A stretch of 31,202 nt of DNA from CAYLHS01 sp964594235 (GCA_964594235.1 CAZQMF010000015.1:1-31202), one strand, 5' to 3'; positions 15,086 to 22,940 are shown, counted from the stretch's first letter. Translations and numbers: made by a program. Notes: generated from the letters alone by a model not told the origin.

Positions 15086-16206
15086 GGGAACTCCGCCCGA
15101 CCGAAGTGGCCGTATGCAGAGGTCGGAGTGTATATCGGACGTCGAAGGTCGAGACGTCGAATGATCGCCTCCGGCCGGAAGTCGAACAGCTCTTTGGCGA
15201 TCTCGCCGAGCCTCACCGGGTCGATCTGCTCGGTATCGAACGTCTCGACTCGTACCGAGAACGGGGTCGCCCGACCGATGGCGTACGACAGCTGAACCTC
15301 GCACTCGTCGGCGAGCCCGGCCGCAACGATGTTCTTCGCGGCGTGGCGAGCGGCGTAGGCGGCAGAACGGTCGACCTTCGTGGGGTCCTTTCCCGAGAAG
15401 GATCCCCCGCCGTGGCGTGCCGTCCCGCCGTACGTGTCCACGATGATCTTGCGGCCGGTGAGACCGGTGTCCGCTTCGGGTCCTCCAACCTCGAACCGCC
15501 CGCTCGGGTTCACGAGAATCTCCACCCCGTCGTGCTCGAACCCCTCCATGACCGGTGCGATCACGGCTTCCGTAAGGTCCTGCTGCATGCGGTTCTGGTC
15601 GATGCCCGGCTTGTGCATGCTCGAGATCAGGATCCGTCGAGCAGCTACGGGCGTCCGGCCTTCGTACTCGAGGGTTACCTGGGTCTTCCCATCCGGCCCG
15701 AGGTAGTCGAGGATGCCCTCCTTGCGAACGTACGCGAGCCGCCGGGCCAACCTGTGTGCATAGTCGATCGGAGCCGGCATCAACTGCGGCGTTTCGCGCA
15801 CCGCGTAGCCGAACATGATGCCCTGATCCCCCGCGCCGAGATGGTCCAACGGATCCGTCGAACCCCGCCTCGCTTCGAGGGAGTCGGCGACACCTCCGGC
15901 GATGTCAGGGCTCTGCTTGCCTATCAAGTCCTCGACGGAGCACGTGGTTGCAGAAAAGCCTTCACCGCGGTCGTAGCCTGCGGCGGCGATCGCCTCGCGA
16001 GCGATCTCGTCGACGTCGAGCCTCGCGTCCGACCCGATTTCGCCGGCGACGAGCACCCTCCCTCGCGTCACGAGCGTTTCGCACGCGACTCTCCCATAGG
16101 GGTCTTGAGCGAGGACCGCGTCGAGGATCCCGTCGGAGATTCGATCCGCGACTTTGTCAGGGTGACCTTCCGTAACCGACTCAGATGTGAAGAACCACTT
16201 GATCAT
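15037..16206 (-). CDS. metK: S-adenosylmethionine synthetase
   Basis: Makes SAM from methionine and ATP. It is 389 aa. It contains FTSESVTEGHPDKVADRISDGILDA at the start, the GAGDQGIMFGYA signature and the phosphate loop GGGSFSGKDPTKVDRSAAYAARH. ATG 16206 is the only start that fits the family. A TATACT element ends 7 bases before it, so the transcript probably begins at or within a base of the ATG (leaderless). The stop lies inside the priA N-terminal region. SAM made here also serves the nearby methyltransferase family, but no direct link is implied. Confidence 0.97.
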   Translation of the reverse strand: MIKWFFTSESVTEGHPDKVADRISDGILDAVLAQDPYGRVACETLVTRGRVLVAGEIGSDARLDVDEIAREAIAAAGYDRGEGFSATTCSVEDLIGKQSPDIAGGVADSLEARRGSTDPLDHLGAGDQGIMFGYAVRETPQLMPAPIDYAHRLARRLAYVRKEGILDYLGPDGKTQVTLEYEGRTPVAARRILISSMHKPGIDQNRMQQDLTEAVIAPVMEGFEHDGVEILVNPSGRFEVGGPEADTGLTGRKIIVDTYGGTARHGGGSFSGKDPTKVDRSAAYAARHAAKNIVAAGLADECEVQLSYAIGRATPFSVRVETFDTEQIDPVRLGEIAKELFDFRPEAIIRRLDLRRPIYTPTSAYGHFGRAEFPWEQTDMTEALVREAT

Positions 16207-16213
16207 GGCGGGC

Positions 16214-16219
16214 AGTATA
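16214..16219 (-). promoter_or_regulatory. metK: -10 element for leaderless metK transcript
   Basis: TATACT (16219-16214) is followed by GCCCGCC and then ATG. The 44-base coaBC-metK gap has no SD near the ATG and no recognisable -35 at 17 bases; this arrangement (TANNNT about 7 bases before the start codon) is the known actinobacterial leaderless pattern. Confidence 0.5.
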
Positions 16220-16250
16220 CGGGACAGTGCATGCAAGCCCCCATCCCATC

Positions 16251-17420
16251 TCAGCTGCGGCGCGCGGCCTCTCGCTGGATGATGTCCAGGAGCCGTCCGG
16301 CGACCTCGTCCTTCGAGAGGAGCGGCCATTTTTCGGCATTCCCTTGAGCGTCAAAAACGGTCACCTGGTTCGTGTCCGTTCCGAAGCCCGAACCCGCTGC
16401 CGTGACATCGTTCGCCACCGTCAGGTCGGCTCTCGCCGCCTTCGCCCGAGCACCTTCGGCCGGCCCTGTCTCGGCAGCAAACCCAACGATGAAGGGCCGT
16501 CCGCCGTCTCCCGAGCCGAGCCCGTCGAGGATATCGACGGTAGGTTCCAGCTCGAGTCGAGGCGGACCCTCGGCTCTCCTGAGTTTCGTCGGTCGAGGGT
16601 CTGCCGGCCGGAAGTCCGCCACGGCCGCCGCCATGATCACGACATCGCACGTACCGGCTTCTCGCTCCACCGCCTCGGCCATTTGTTTGGCCGTCTCCAC
16701 AGGCACGATGCTCACTCCCGGAGGCACAGGCAGCGCTGAGGAACTCACCAGCACCACCTTCGCGCCCCTTCTCGCGGCAGCTCGGGCGATCGCATACCCC
16801 ATCTTGCCGGAAGACCGGTTCCCGATGAACCGTACGGGATCGATGGGTTCCCGTGTCCCTCCGGCCGTCACGAGGAGGCGCCAACCCTCGAGGTCCGGGT
16901 CGAGCATCGCGGCCAGCGCCACGAGTATCTCCTCGGGTTCCACCATCCGTCCTTCTCCCACGTCGCCGCCCGCGAGCGGTCCTGAGGCCGGCCCGACAAA
17001 CCGGCACTCGTCGTCGCGCAGTGTCGCCACGTTGCGCCGGGTTGCAGGGTGCTCCCACATCTCGGTGTGCATCGCGGGAGCGAACAGGATCGGCGCCCGC
17101 GTAGCGAGCAGCGTCGCGGACAGCAGGTCGTCGCCGAGGCCGGTTGCCGCTTTGGCGATCGTCGTCGCAGTCGCAGGGGCCACCACGATGGCTTCAGCCC
17201 ACTGCCCGAGCTCGGTGTGGGGGCTGATCGCGCCGAAGAGCTCGGTGTGCACCCGGTTGCCTGTGACGGCGGCGAACGTCTGCGCGCCCACGAACTGTCG
17301 AGCCGCGTCGGTCATCACGACCCTGACATCGGCCCCCTCCTCAACCAGCCGTCTGGCGAGAAACACGGCCTTGTAGGCGGCGATACCCCCGGTTACACCG
17401 AGAAGGATCCGGCGTTGCAT
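16251..17420 (-). CDS. coaBC: bifunctional phosphopantothenoylcysteine decarboxylase/synthetase
   Basis: Coenzyme A biosynthesis, 389 aa. The N-terminal flavin-dependent decarboxylase (CoaC) has GVTGGIAAYKA, catalytic His68 (SPHTELGQWAEAIVVAPATA) and PAMHTEMWEHPATRRN (115-130). The C-terminal CTP-dependent synthetase (CoaB) starts near residue 180 with LLVTAGGTREPIDPVRFIGNRSSGKMG. In the CoaC flap the usual LACGxxGxGRM reads LAGGDVGEGRM (149-159), so the Cys that acts as proton donor in E. coli Dfp is Gly151 here. ATG 17420 is 2 bases after the rpoZ stop; TGAGGATG suggests reinitiation. Confidence 0.95.
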   Translation of the reverse strand: MQRRILLGVTGGIAAYKAVFLARRLVEEGADVRVVMTDAARQFVGAQTFAAVTGNRVHTELFGAISPHTELGQWAEAIVVAPATATTIAKAATGLGDDLLSATLLATRAPILFAPAMHTEMWEHPATRRNVATLRDDECRFVGPASGPLAGGDVGEGRMVEPEEILVALAAMLDPDLEGWRLLVTAGGTREPIDPVRFIGNRSSGKMGYAIARAAARRGAKVVLVSSSALPVPPGVSIVPVETAKQMAEAVEREAGTCDVVIMAAAVADFRPADPRPTKLRRAEGPPRLELEPTVDILDGLGSGDGGRPFIVGFAAETGPAEGARAKAARADLTVANDVTAAGSGFGTDTNQVTVFDAQGNAEKWPLLSKDEVAGRLLDIIQREAARRS

Positions 17421-17422
17421 CC

Positions 17423-17656
17423 TCAGTCTTCGGAGTGTTCGACGACGAGCTTGCCGTCTGCAATCTCCTCGAAGGCGATCGTGAGTGCCTTGTGGCTCAG
17501 GGTGTGTACCTGCGGCGGCACGTAGTGACCGATGCCTTCTCCGAGTTGATTGAAGTACGCGTTGATTTGCCGCGCTCGTCGTGACGCAAGGACAACTAGC
17601 TCGAATCGTCCGCCGGTCACGTCGAGGAGGTCCTCAACGGGTGGTTGCATCATCAT
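17423..17656 (-). CDS. rpoZ: RNA polymerase omega subunit
   Basis: 77-aa omega subunit that helps assemble beta prime into RNA polymerase. It reads MMMQPPVEDLLDVTGGRFELVVLASRRARQINAYFNQLGEG..., with the conserved ALTIAFEEIADGKL near the end. Three ATGs occur in a row (17656, 17653, 17650); the first overlaps the gmk stop as ATGA and is chosen. GAGAG 7 bases upstream may be the SD. The order gmk-rpoZ-coaBC-metK-priA is widely conserved. Confidence 0.95.
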   Translation of the reverse strand: MMMQPPVEDLLDVTGGRFELVVLASRRARQINAYFNQLGEGIGHYVPPQVHTLSHKALTIAFEEIADGKLVVEHSED

Positions 17657-18222
17657 GACTGTGCTCTCGTGGGGGGAGCATTCAGTATACGCAGAATCTC
17701 GGCGACTGTGGCGTCCACGCTGCTGTTCACCAACACATGGTCGAAGCGCTCTACCGCTTCGCGCAACTGCCACTCTGCGATGCGGAGACGTAGCGCGATC
17801 TGATCCTCGTCGGTATCCCCTCGTCCCCGAAGTCGTTCTTCGAGTGTCGCCCTGGAAGGAGGCGATACGAAAATGGTGACTGCGGCAGGGAAGGCGGTCT
17901 TGACCTGCATGGCGCCGTTGACTTCGATGTCGAGCAGGACGTCGTTGCCTCCATCCAGCATGGTCAGGACCGGCGCCTTGGGTGTTCCGTATCTGAACCC
18001 GCTGTACTCGGCCCACTCCAGCAGTTCCCCTGCACCCACGAGCGCATCGAACTCTCGATCGCTCACGAACCGGTAGTCGACGCCGTCGCGCTCGGATGCC
18101 CTGCGTGCCCGTGTGGTCACCGAAACCGAGAAGAAGAACGGGTGTTGCCTGTGGAGTGCAGCGACCACAGTCGACTTGCCCACCCCGGACGGGCCGGAGA
18201 CGACGATGAGACGTCCGCTCAA
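17653..18222 (-). CDS. gmk: guanylate kinase
   Basis: Phosphorylates GMP to GDP. It is 189 aa with P-loop GPSGVGKST (residues 9-17), the GMP-binding SVTTRARRASERDGVDYRFVS, the ELLEWAEYSGFRYGTPKAPV segment and LLDIEVNGAMQVK. The start codon is TTG 18222, one base after the mihF stop, and fits the family N-terminus (SGRLIVVSGPSG). The stop overlaps rpoZ. Confidence 0.96.
   Translation of the reverse strand: MSGRLIVVSGPSGVGKSTVVAALHRQHPFFFSVSVTTRARRASERDGVDYRFVSDREFDALVGAGELLEWAEYSGFRYGTPKAPVLTMLDGGNDVLLDIEVNGAMQVKTAFPAAVTIFVSPPSRATLEERLRGRGDTDEDQIALRLRIAEWQLREAVERFDHVLVNSSVDATVAEILRILNAPPTRAQS
17684..17689 (-). promoter_or_regulatory. possible -10 element for rpoZ inside gmk
   Basis: TATACT lies 27 bases before the rpoZ ATG, in the gmk C-terminal codons. 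A GCCACA 17 bases upstream is only a partial -35. It would give an extra promoter for rpoZ-coaBC; the call rests mainly on the -10 match. Confidence 0.3.
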
Positions 18223-18223
18223 C

Positions 18224-18535
18224 TCACTCGGTTGCGCCGAGCAGCGCTGCCTTCTGGCGCTCGCCGAGTCCTCGCAGGCGTCTGCTCTCCGCTATTCCGT
18301 GGGTCTCCATCATCCGCTTCGCCTTCACCTTCCCGGTTCCCGGCAGCGAACTGAGGACTGCGTACACCTTCATCCCAGCGACCGCCGGGTCCTCGGCGGC
18401 CCTTTCGAGGAGCTCGGCAAACGTTACCGAACCGGTCTTCAGGAGCTGTTTCAACTCCGCTCGGACTCTTCGTACTTCGGCAGCCCGTGCCAGGGCTGCA
18501 GCCCTTTGTTCATCGGTGAGTACAGGAGGTGCCAT
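18224..18535 (-). CDS. mihF: actinobacterial-type integration host factor
   Basis: Small basic nucleoid protein of 103 aa, unrelated to HU/IHF of proteobacteria. It matches the mIHF/sIHF family: MAPPVLTDEQRAAALARAAEVRRVRAELKQLLKTGS, then a C-terminal H2TH-like DNA-binding part VYAVLSSLPGTGKVKAKRMMETHGIAESRRLRGLGERQKAALL. ATG 18535 matches family N-termini; a GTG at 18544 with AGG upstream is an alternative. Its place between pyrF and gmk is the classic actinobacterial position and supports the taxonomic call. Confidence 0.93.
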   Translation of the reverse strand: MAPPVLTDEQRAAALARAAEVRRVRAELKQLLKTGSVTFAELLERAAEDPAVAGMKVYAVLSSLPGTGKVKAKRMMETHGIAESRRLRGLGERQKAALLGATE

Positions 18536-18545
18536 GCTCCGCACT

Positions 18546-19244
18546 CTACCAACCTGAAACGCTCACGAGACGCCGTATCGCTGCCACGGGATCGGGGGAG
18601 GTCGTGATCGGCCTTCCCACCACGAGGTAGTCGGCACCGCCGGCAAGGGCGTCACGTGGTGTTGCGATCCTCCGCTGGTCATGTGCCGCCGCTCCCGGCG
18701 GACGGATCCCCGGGGTCACTTTCAGCAGTTGCGGAGCCACCGTCGAAACGACACCAAGCTCCATCGGGGAGCACACGACGCCTTCACACCCGGTGTCCGC
18801 GGCGAGGGCCGCCATCTTGGATGTCAGACGCCCCGGCGACTCTCCGATTCCGACTTCTCTGAGACTCTCCTGGTCGAGACTCGTCAACACCGTGACCGCG
18901 AGCACACCGGCCTCTCTGCCCGCCGAGCCTTCGGCGAACCCCTCGACGGCAGCCTCGAGCATCGCCCTGCCCCCGGACGCATGCACGCTCAGCCAGCGCG
19001 CACCGAGGCTCCCAAGGCGACGTGCGGCCCGACGAACGGTCGCCGGGATGTCGTGGAGTTTCGCGTCGACGAAGACCGGTGCGTTCCCAGCCTCCGATAC
19101 GGCGCCAATCGTTGCTGGTCCCGGCCCGCTCAGCAGCTCCAACCCGACCTTGAAGCCTCCGGCTTCTCCCGCCAGAACACCTGCAAGGTGTACGGCGTGC
19201 GTTGCTTCGGCGACATCGAGCGCTACGACTATCGGATTCACCAC
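18546..19244 (-). CDS. pyrF: orotidine 5'-phosphate decarboxylase
   Basis: Last step of UMP synthesis. It is 232 aa, with the catalytic DAKLHDIPATVRRAARRL motif (DxKxxD, residues about 60-65), LTSLDQESL, VTPGIRPPGAAAHDQRRIATPRDAL and the phosphate-binding DYLVVGRPIT. This is the short, type 1 branch. Two GTGs in a row (19244, 19241) can start it; the second overlaps the pyrD stop as GTGA, while the first is better spaced (9 bases) from GGAGG. It is the last pyr gene here. Confidence 0.95.
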   Translation of the reverse strand: MVNPIVVALDVAEATHAVHLAGVLAGEAGGFKVGLELLSGPGPATIGAVSEAGNAPVFVDAKLHDIPATVRRAARRLGSLGARWLSVHASGGRAMLEAAVEGFAEGSAGREAGVLAVTVLTSLDQESLREVGIGESPGRLTSKMAALAADTGCEGVVCSPMELGVVSTVAPQLLKVTPGIRPPGAAAHDQRRIATPRDALAGGADYLVVGRPITTSPDPVAAIRRLVSVSGW

Positions 19245-20137
19245 GGTTGCATGCCTCCTATCAGTTCGCTCGGATCGTGCGCCCCAAGCCGTGTCACCAG
19301 ATCCAACGTCTCGCGCAGCACCCGCTCACCCGCACGCGGTTCTGCGAAGTGCACCGTACCGAGCGCCACCGCGGTTGCCCCGGCGAGCAGGTACTCCACC
19401 ACGTCCCGTCCCGTGCGAACACCCCCACATCCGACGATAGGAGTCTCGGGCAGCGCCGCGTGGACCTCGAGAACGCACGCCAGCGAGATCGGTTTGATCG
19501 CGGGCCCGGAGTAGCCTCCGATGACGCCTGAGAGGGCAGGGCGTCGTGACTCGATGTCGATGGCAGCCCCCTTGACGGTGTTCGTGAGCGTCAGGAAGTC
19601 CGCTCCGGCATCCACGACCGCAGCTGCGATTTCGACGATGTTCGATGCATTCGGCGACAACTTGGCACCGATTGGCATCTGCACGACGGATCTGACCTCA
19701 CCGATCACCTCAGACGACAGCTTGGCATCAAGAGAGATGATCGAGTGGCTCTCGAGGTTCGGGCACGAGAGGTTGACCTCGATCGCCGCAACCCCTCCGT
19801 TCGACATCTTGCTCGCCACACTCGAGAACTCCCCCGGCGTCCGCCCTACCGCAGAACCCCAGACCGACACTCCGAGCGACTCGACCTGAGGTGCGATGTT
19901 CTCCAGCCACGAGTCGATGCCCGGGTTTTGGATACCGATGCCATTCAGCATTCCGGCATCCGTACCCGCCACTCTGGGCGGGGCCCTGCCCGGCCAAGGC
20001 TCACCACTGACGGATTTGGCGACGAGCGCGCCGTATGCGTCGAGACTGGCGACATCGGCGAACTCGACGATCGATCCGAACGTGCCTGCGGCAGCCACCA
20101 GCGGCGTCTCCAGGCGAAGGGGGCCCAGCTGGATCAT
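19238..20137 (-). CDS. pyrD: dihydroorotate dehydrogenase, class 1B type
   Basis: FMN enzyme oxidising dihydroorotate to orotate, 299 aa. The N-terminus (IQLGPLRLETPLVAAAGTFG), AGMLNGIGIQNPGIDSWL (residues 61-78) and the catalytic Cys125 in VNLSCPN are characteristic of the NAD-linked class 1B enzymes, which work with an iron-sulfur/FAD partner PyrK. No pyrK occurs in the window. ATG 20137 overlaps the pyrC stop as ATGA; an upstream in-frame extension lies inside pyrC and lacks homology. Confidence 0.94.
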   Translation of the reverse strand: MIQLGPLRLETPLVAAAGTFGSIVEFADVASLDAYGALVAKSVSGEPWPGRAPPRVAGTDAGMLNGIGIQNPGIDSWLENIAPQVESLGVSVWGSAVGRTPGEFSSVASKMSNGGVAAIEVNLSCPNLESHSIISLDAKLSSEVIGEVRSVVQMPIGAKLSPNASNIVEIAAAVVDAGADFLTLTNTVKGAAIDIESRRPALSGVIGGYSGPAIKPISLACVLEVHAALPETPIVGCGGVRTGRDVVEYLLAGATAVALGTVHFAEPRAGERVLRETLDLVTRLGAHDPSELIGGMQPW

Positions 20138-21390
20138 GGGGCCTCGTAGCTGACCACTCCGTCGTGGATCGTCGCGAGAACCCGACCCTTCATCGCACGT
20201 CCCTTGAACGGCGAGTTCTCGGAGCGGGAGGCAAACCGTTGTGGAGTCCACGAGACCTCAGGTGCGAACACGACGAGGTTCGCCGGGATGCCCGGTTCTG
20301 GCCAGCGGCCGTGCCGGTCGAGTCCCAGCAGTCGGGCTGCTGTCACGGATAGACGCTCGAAGAACTTCACTGGATCGAGCGGTACTGCTTCGTTCACAAC
20401 GGCCGCTGCCGTCTCGAGTCCGATGACGCCCCGAGGTGCGTCGTCGAAGGGGACGTCCTTTTCGGCCGCGGCGTGCGGCGCATGATCAGTGCCGACAACG
20501 TCGATCACGCCGGTCCGAAGCGCTTCCCTGACGGCGGCGACGTCGGACTTCGTTCGCAGCGGCGGGTACATTTTGAAGGCCGGATCCATTCGCTCGATCT
20601 GCCTGTGGTCGAACGCAAGATGGTGCGGCGTCACCTCGGCTGTCACAGGTAGTCCTCGCTCTTTCGCCTCCTCGACGAGACGCACGCTCCCGGCGGTCGA
20701 CACATGCTGCACGTGGTAGCGGACACCTGTCAGTTCGACGAGAGCCAGGTCCCGCATGATGATCACCTCTTCCGCGAGAGCAGGCATGCCTCGCATCCCC
20801 AGTCGGGCGGACACGGCACCTTCGTGCATGTGGGCACCGCGTGTCAAGGTTGTGTCCTCTGCGTGCTGAGCGACAATGCCACCCAGGTCGGACAGGTACT
20901 CCATCGCGAGCCTGAGGAGGCCTGTGTCCTGCACACTGTCTCCGTCGTCGCTGAACAGCCGCACTCCGGCAGCCCACAATTCGTCCAGGTGCGAGAGGTG
21001 CGTTCCGGCGCGGCCGAGGGTGATCGCCCCGGCGGGCACCACGTCGACCAGCCCCACGTCACTCCCTCGCTCCGACACATATCGAGCCAGATGGCCGGCG
21101 TCGATCGCGGGATCCGTATTCGCCATGGCAACGACCGCTGTGAAGCCGCCTGCAGCTGCAGCGCGAGACCCCGTCTCGATGTCCTCCTTCCACTCTTGGC
21201 CGGGTTCTCTGAAGTGGACGTGCGTGTCTACGAAACCAGGGCCTATCAAGGCGCCACCGCAGTCGATGACACGATCTGATTCCAGGTCGACTCCGATCTC
21301 GAGGACTATGCCATCACGAATCAGGACATCGGCGTCGAGCACCCCGTCCGGGCCAACGACCCGTCCGCCTTTCAGCACCATCTCAGACAT
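20134..21390 (-). CDS. pyrC: dihydroorotase
   Basis: Zinc amidohydrolase closing carbamoyl aspartate to dihydroorotate. It is 418 aa, the longer multidomain-type (PyrC class I) family. It has the metal motif DTHVHFREPGQEWKEDI, TEVTPHHL-type residues (AEVTPHHLAFD), and the active-site Asp in VGTDHAPHAAAEK. ATG 21390 has GGAGG with 6-base spacing and overlaps the pyrB stop by 8 bases; an ATG 9 bases downstream is less well placed. Confidence 0.96.
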   Translation of the reverse strand: MSEMVLKGGRVVGPDGVLDADVLIRDGIVLEIGVDLESDRVIDCGGALIGPGFVDTHVHFREPGQEWKEDIETGSRAAAAGGFTAVVAMANTDPAIDAGHLARYVSERGSDVGLVDVVPAGAITLGRAGTHLSHLDELWAAGVRLFSDDGDSVQDTGLLRLAMEYLSDLGGIVAQHAEDTTLTRGAHMHEGAVSARLGMRGMPALAEEVIIMRDLALVELTGVRYHVQHVSTAGSVRLVEEAKERGLPVTAEVTPHHLAFDHRQIERMDPAFKMYPPLRTKSDVAAVREALRTGVIDVVGTDHAPHAAAEKDVPFDDAPRGVIGLETAAAVVNEAVPLDPVKFFERLSVTAARLLGLDRHGRWPEPGIPANLVVFAPEVSWTPQRFASRSENSPFKGRAMKGRVLATIHDGVVSYEAP

Positions 21391-22300
21391 CTTCTGCCTC
21401 CCCTCCGAGCAGACGAAAAAGGACCGCCATTCGGACAGCGACACCATTTGCGACCTGCGGTTCGACGAGCGAGCGAGGATGGTCGGCTACTTCAGGCGCG
21501 ATCTCTACGCCACGATTCATCGGGCCGGGGTGCATCACCACACTGTCCGAAGACATCCGGGCGAACCGCTCCCATGTCAACCCGAAGCGGCTGACGTATT
21601 CAGGGAGCGATGGCAGTACCGAGGCACCCCCTCGCTCTTTCTGGATGCGTAGGAGGTAGATGACATCGGAGTCCAACACCTCGTCGATCGCTCTTGCCGT
21701 TCGTACAGGCCAATCTCCCAGATCCACCGGCAGCAGAGTTCGGGGTGCGACCAGCGTCACGGTCGCACCCAGTGTGGAGAACGCGGTGATGTCGGAACGA
21801 GCAACACGCGAGTGACGAATATCACCGACGATCGCCACCTTGAGTCCTTCGAGGCTGCCGAAGTGTTGCCGTATGGTGAGGGCGTCGAGCAGCGCCTGGG
21901 TCGGGTGCTGGTGAGCTCCGTCACCGCCGTTCAACACCGGCAACCCGGTCCATTCGGCGATCCTCCAAGGGGCTCCCGTAGAAGAGTGGCGGACCACGAG
22001 TGCGTCTGCACCCATGGCCTTGATGGTGAGCGCCGTGTCCTTCAGGCTCTCCCCCTTGGAGAGCGACGACGTACCGGGCGAGAAACTCATCGTATCGGCA
22101 GAGAGCGCCTTGGCGGCTCGTTCGAACGACATCCTGGTTCTCGTCGACGGTTCGAAGAACAGCATGGCAACGGTACGGCCGCGCAGTGCAGGGACCTTCG
22201 GAATCGGCCGTGCGAGGACCTCGACGAATTCGTCAGAGAGGTCGAGCACCGACGTCAACTCGTCCTTGGAGAGGCCCTCCATGGTCAGGAAGTTGTTCAT
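21383..22300 (-). CDS. pyrB: aspartate carbamoyltransferase catalytic subunit
   Basis: Committed step of pyrimidine synthesis. It is 305 aa with FFEPSTRTRMSFERAAKAL (carbamoyl phosphate), GDGAHQHPTQALLDALTI, and VMHPGPMNRGVEI near the C-terminus, which identify aspartate rather than ornithine specificity. No pyrI is present. ATG 22300 overlaps the pyrR stop as ATGA. Confidence 0.97.
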   Translation of the reverse strand: MNNFLTMEGLSKDELTSVLDLSDEFVEVLARPIPKVPALRGRTVAMLFFEPSTRTRMSFERAAKALSADTMSFSPGTSSLSKGESLKDTALTIKAMGADALVVRHSSTGAPWRIAEWTGLPVLNGGDGAHQHPTQALLDALTIRQHFGSLEGLKVAIVGDIRHSRVARSDITAFSTLGATVTLVAPRTLLPVDLGDWPVRTARAIDEVLDSDVIYLLRIQKERGGASVLPSLPEYVSRFGLTWERFARMSSDSVVMHPGPMNRGVEIAPEVADHPRSLVEPQVANGVAVRMAVLFRLLGGEAEDV

Positions 22301-22836
22301 GGGCGCTCCTCGATCGCTACCCCGTCCTCTCCATCGATCTCGGTGAGGTGCACCCACACTCGTTCCGAAGCCGACGTTGGAAGGTTCTTGCCAACGAAGT
22401 CGGCCCGAATAGGGAGCTGCCGGTGTCCCCGGTCCACGAGAGCTGCGAGCTGCACGACGCGGGGTCTGCCGAGATCGGCAAGGGCATCGAGCGCCGCCCT
22501 GATCGTACGCCCCGTGTAGAGGACGTCGTCCACAAGGACGACCGCATGCCCGGAGATGTCGACGGGGATCTGGGTGTGAGCAAGCGCTGTCGTCGGACGT
22601 TGCGAGAGGTCATCCCTGTACAGTCCGATGTCGAGCGTTCCGACGGGAACACTCGTCGCTTCGATCTCTCCGATCACCTCTGCCAGACGCCGGGCGAGCG
22701 GCACACCCCTGGTGTGGATGCCCACCAGGATCACATCGCCGGCGCCTTCGTTGCGCTCGGCGATCTCGTGCGCCATGCGTCGAACGGCACGCCCGATGTC
22801 GTCGGCTCCCATCACCGAAGGCACGGGACATCCCAT
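22297..22836 (-). CDS. pyrR: PyrR, pyrimidine operon RNA-binding regulator / uracil phosphoribosyltransferase
   Basis: 179 aa. The PRPP loop VVLVDDVLYTGRTIRAALDAL is at residues 99-119 and the N-terminal RNA-binding region resembles Bacillus PyrR (IGRAVRRMAHEIAERN...VGIHTRG, GTLDIGLYRDDL). UMP-bound PyrR binds a hairpin in pyr mRNA; a matching site lies just upstream. ATG 22836 aligns with the B. subtilis N-terminus; its SD GGAGG is 11 bases away and buried in a hairpin (22842-22860). An internal in-frame ATG at 22812 overlaps the stop of a leader ORF as TGATG and is a second possible start. Confidence 0.95.
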   Translation of the reverse strand: MGCPVPSVMGADDIGRAVRRMAHEIAERNEGAGDVILVGIHTRGVPLARRLAEVIGEIEATSVPVGTLDIGLYRDDLSQRPTTALAHTQIPVDISGHAVVLVDDVLYTGRTIRAALDALADLGRPRVVQLAALVDRGHRQLPIRADFVGKNLPTSASERVWVHLTEIDGEDGVAIEERP

Positions 22837-22877
22837 GAATCAGCCGCCCTCCGGGCGGCTTCAAGGACGGTACACAT
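22812..22877 (-). CDS. short leader ORF of the pyr operon (21 aa)
   Basis: Reads MCTVLEAARRAADSWDVPCLR then TGA. It has the best SD in the leader (AAGGAG, 22888-22883, 5-base spacing to ATG 22877), and that SD forms the 3' end of the PyrR-binding hairpin. It runs through the pyrR SD hairpin and first eight codons in another frame and ends in TGATG with the internal ATG of pyrR. Translation is inferred from the SD; it may open the hairpin or couple to pyrR. Confidence 0.45.
   Translation of the reverse strand: MCTVLEAARRAADSWDVPCLR
22842..22860 (-). promoter_or_regulatory. hairpin sequestering the pyrR SD
   Basis: AGCCGCCC-GGA-GGGCGGCT, a perfect 8-bp stem with a 3-base loop, ending 5 bases before the pyrR ATG. 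No U-tract follows, so it is not a terminator. The loop and 3' arm contain GGAGG. Confidence 0.55.
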
Positions 22878-22884
22878 CGGTTCT

Positions 22885-22916
22885 CCTTCCCGGCCTCACC
22901 GGACCGTGGTTAAAGG
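22885..22916 (-). promoter_or_regulatory. pyrR: PyrR-binding hairpin (PyrR box)
   Basis: The RNA folds as CCTT-taa-CC-a-CGG-loop-CCG-GG-AAGG with loop TCCGGTGAGG, matching the PyrR consensus (GTCCNGNGAGGYY in the upper part). The closing AAGG strand is the first four bases of the AAGGAG SD of the leader ORF. This predicts translational repression by PyrR-UMP, as reported for mycobacteria, rather than attenuation. Confidence 0.85.
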
Positions 22917-22940
22917 ACGTTTCGAGGCACTGTAGCACCG

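Noticed and set aside
15086..15304. Longer N-terminus for priA within metK
   Set aside because: The added residues are a basic shadow of metK and lack similarity to PriA.
16207..16250. SAM riboswitch before metK
   Set aside because: Only 44 bases are available and no aptamer motif is present.
22842..22860. Rho-independent terminator (PyrR attenuator) before pyrR
   Set aside because: The stem is strong but followed by GATTCATGGG, not a U-run; SD sequestration fits better.
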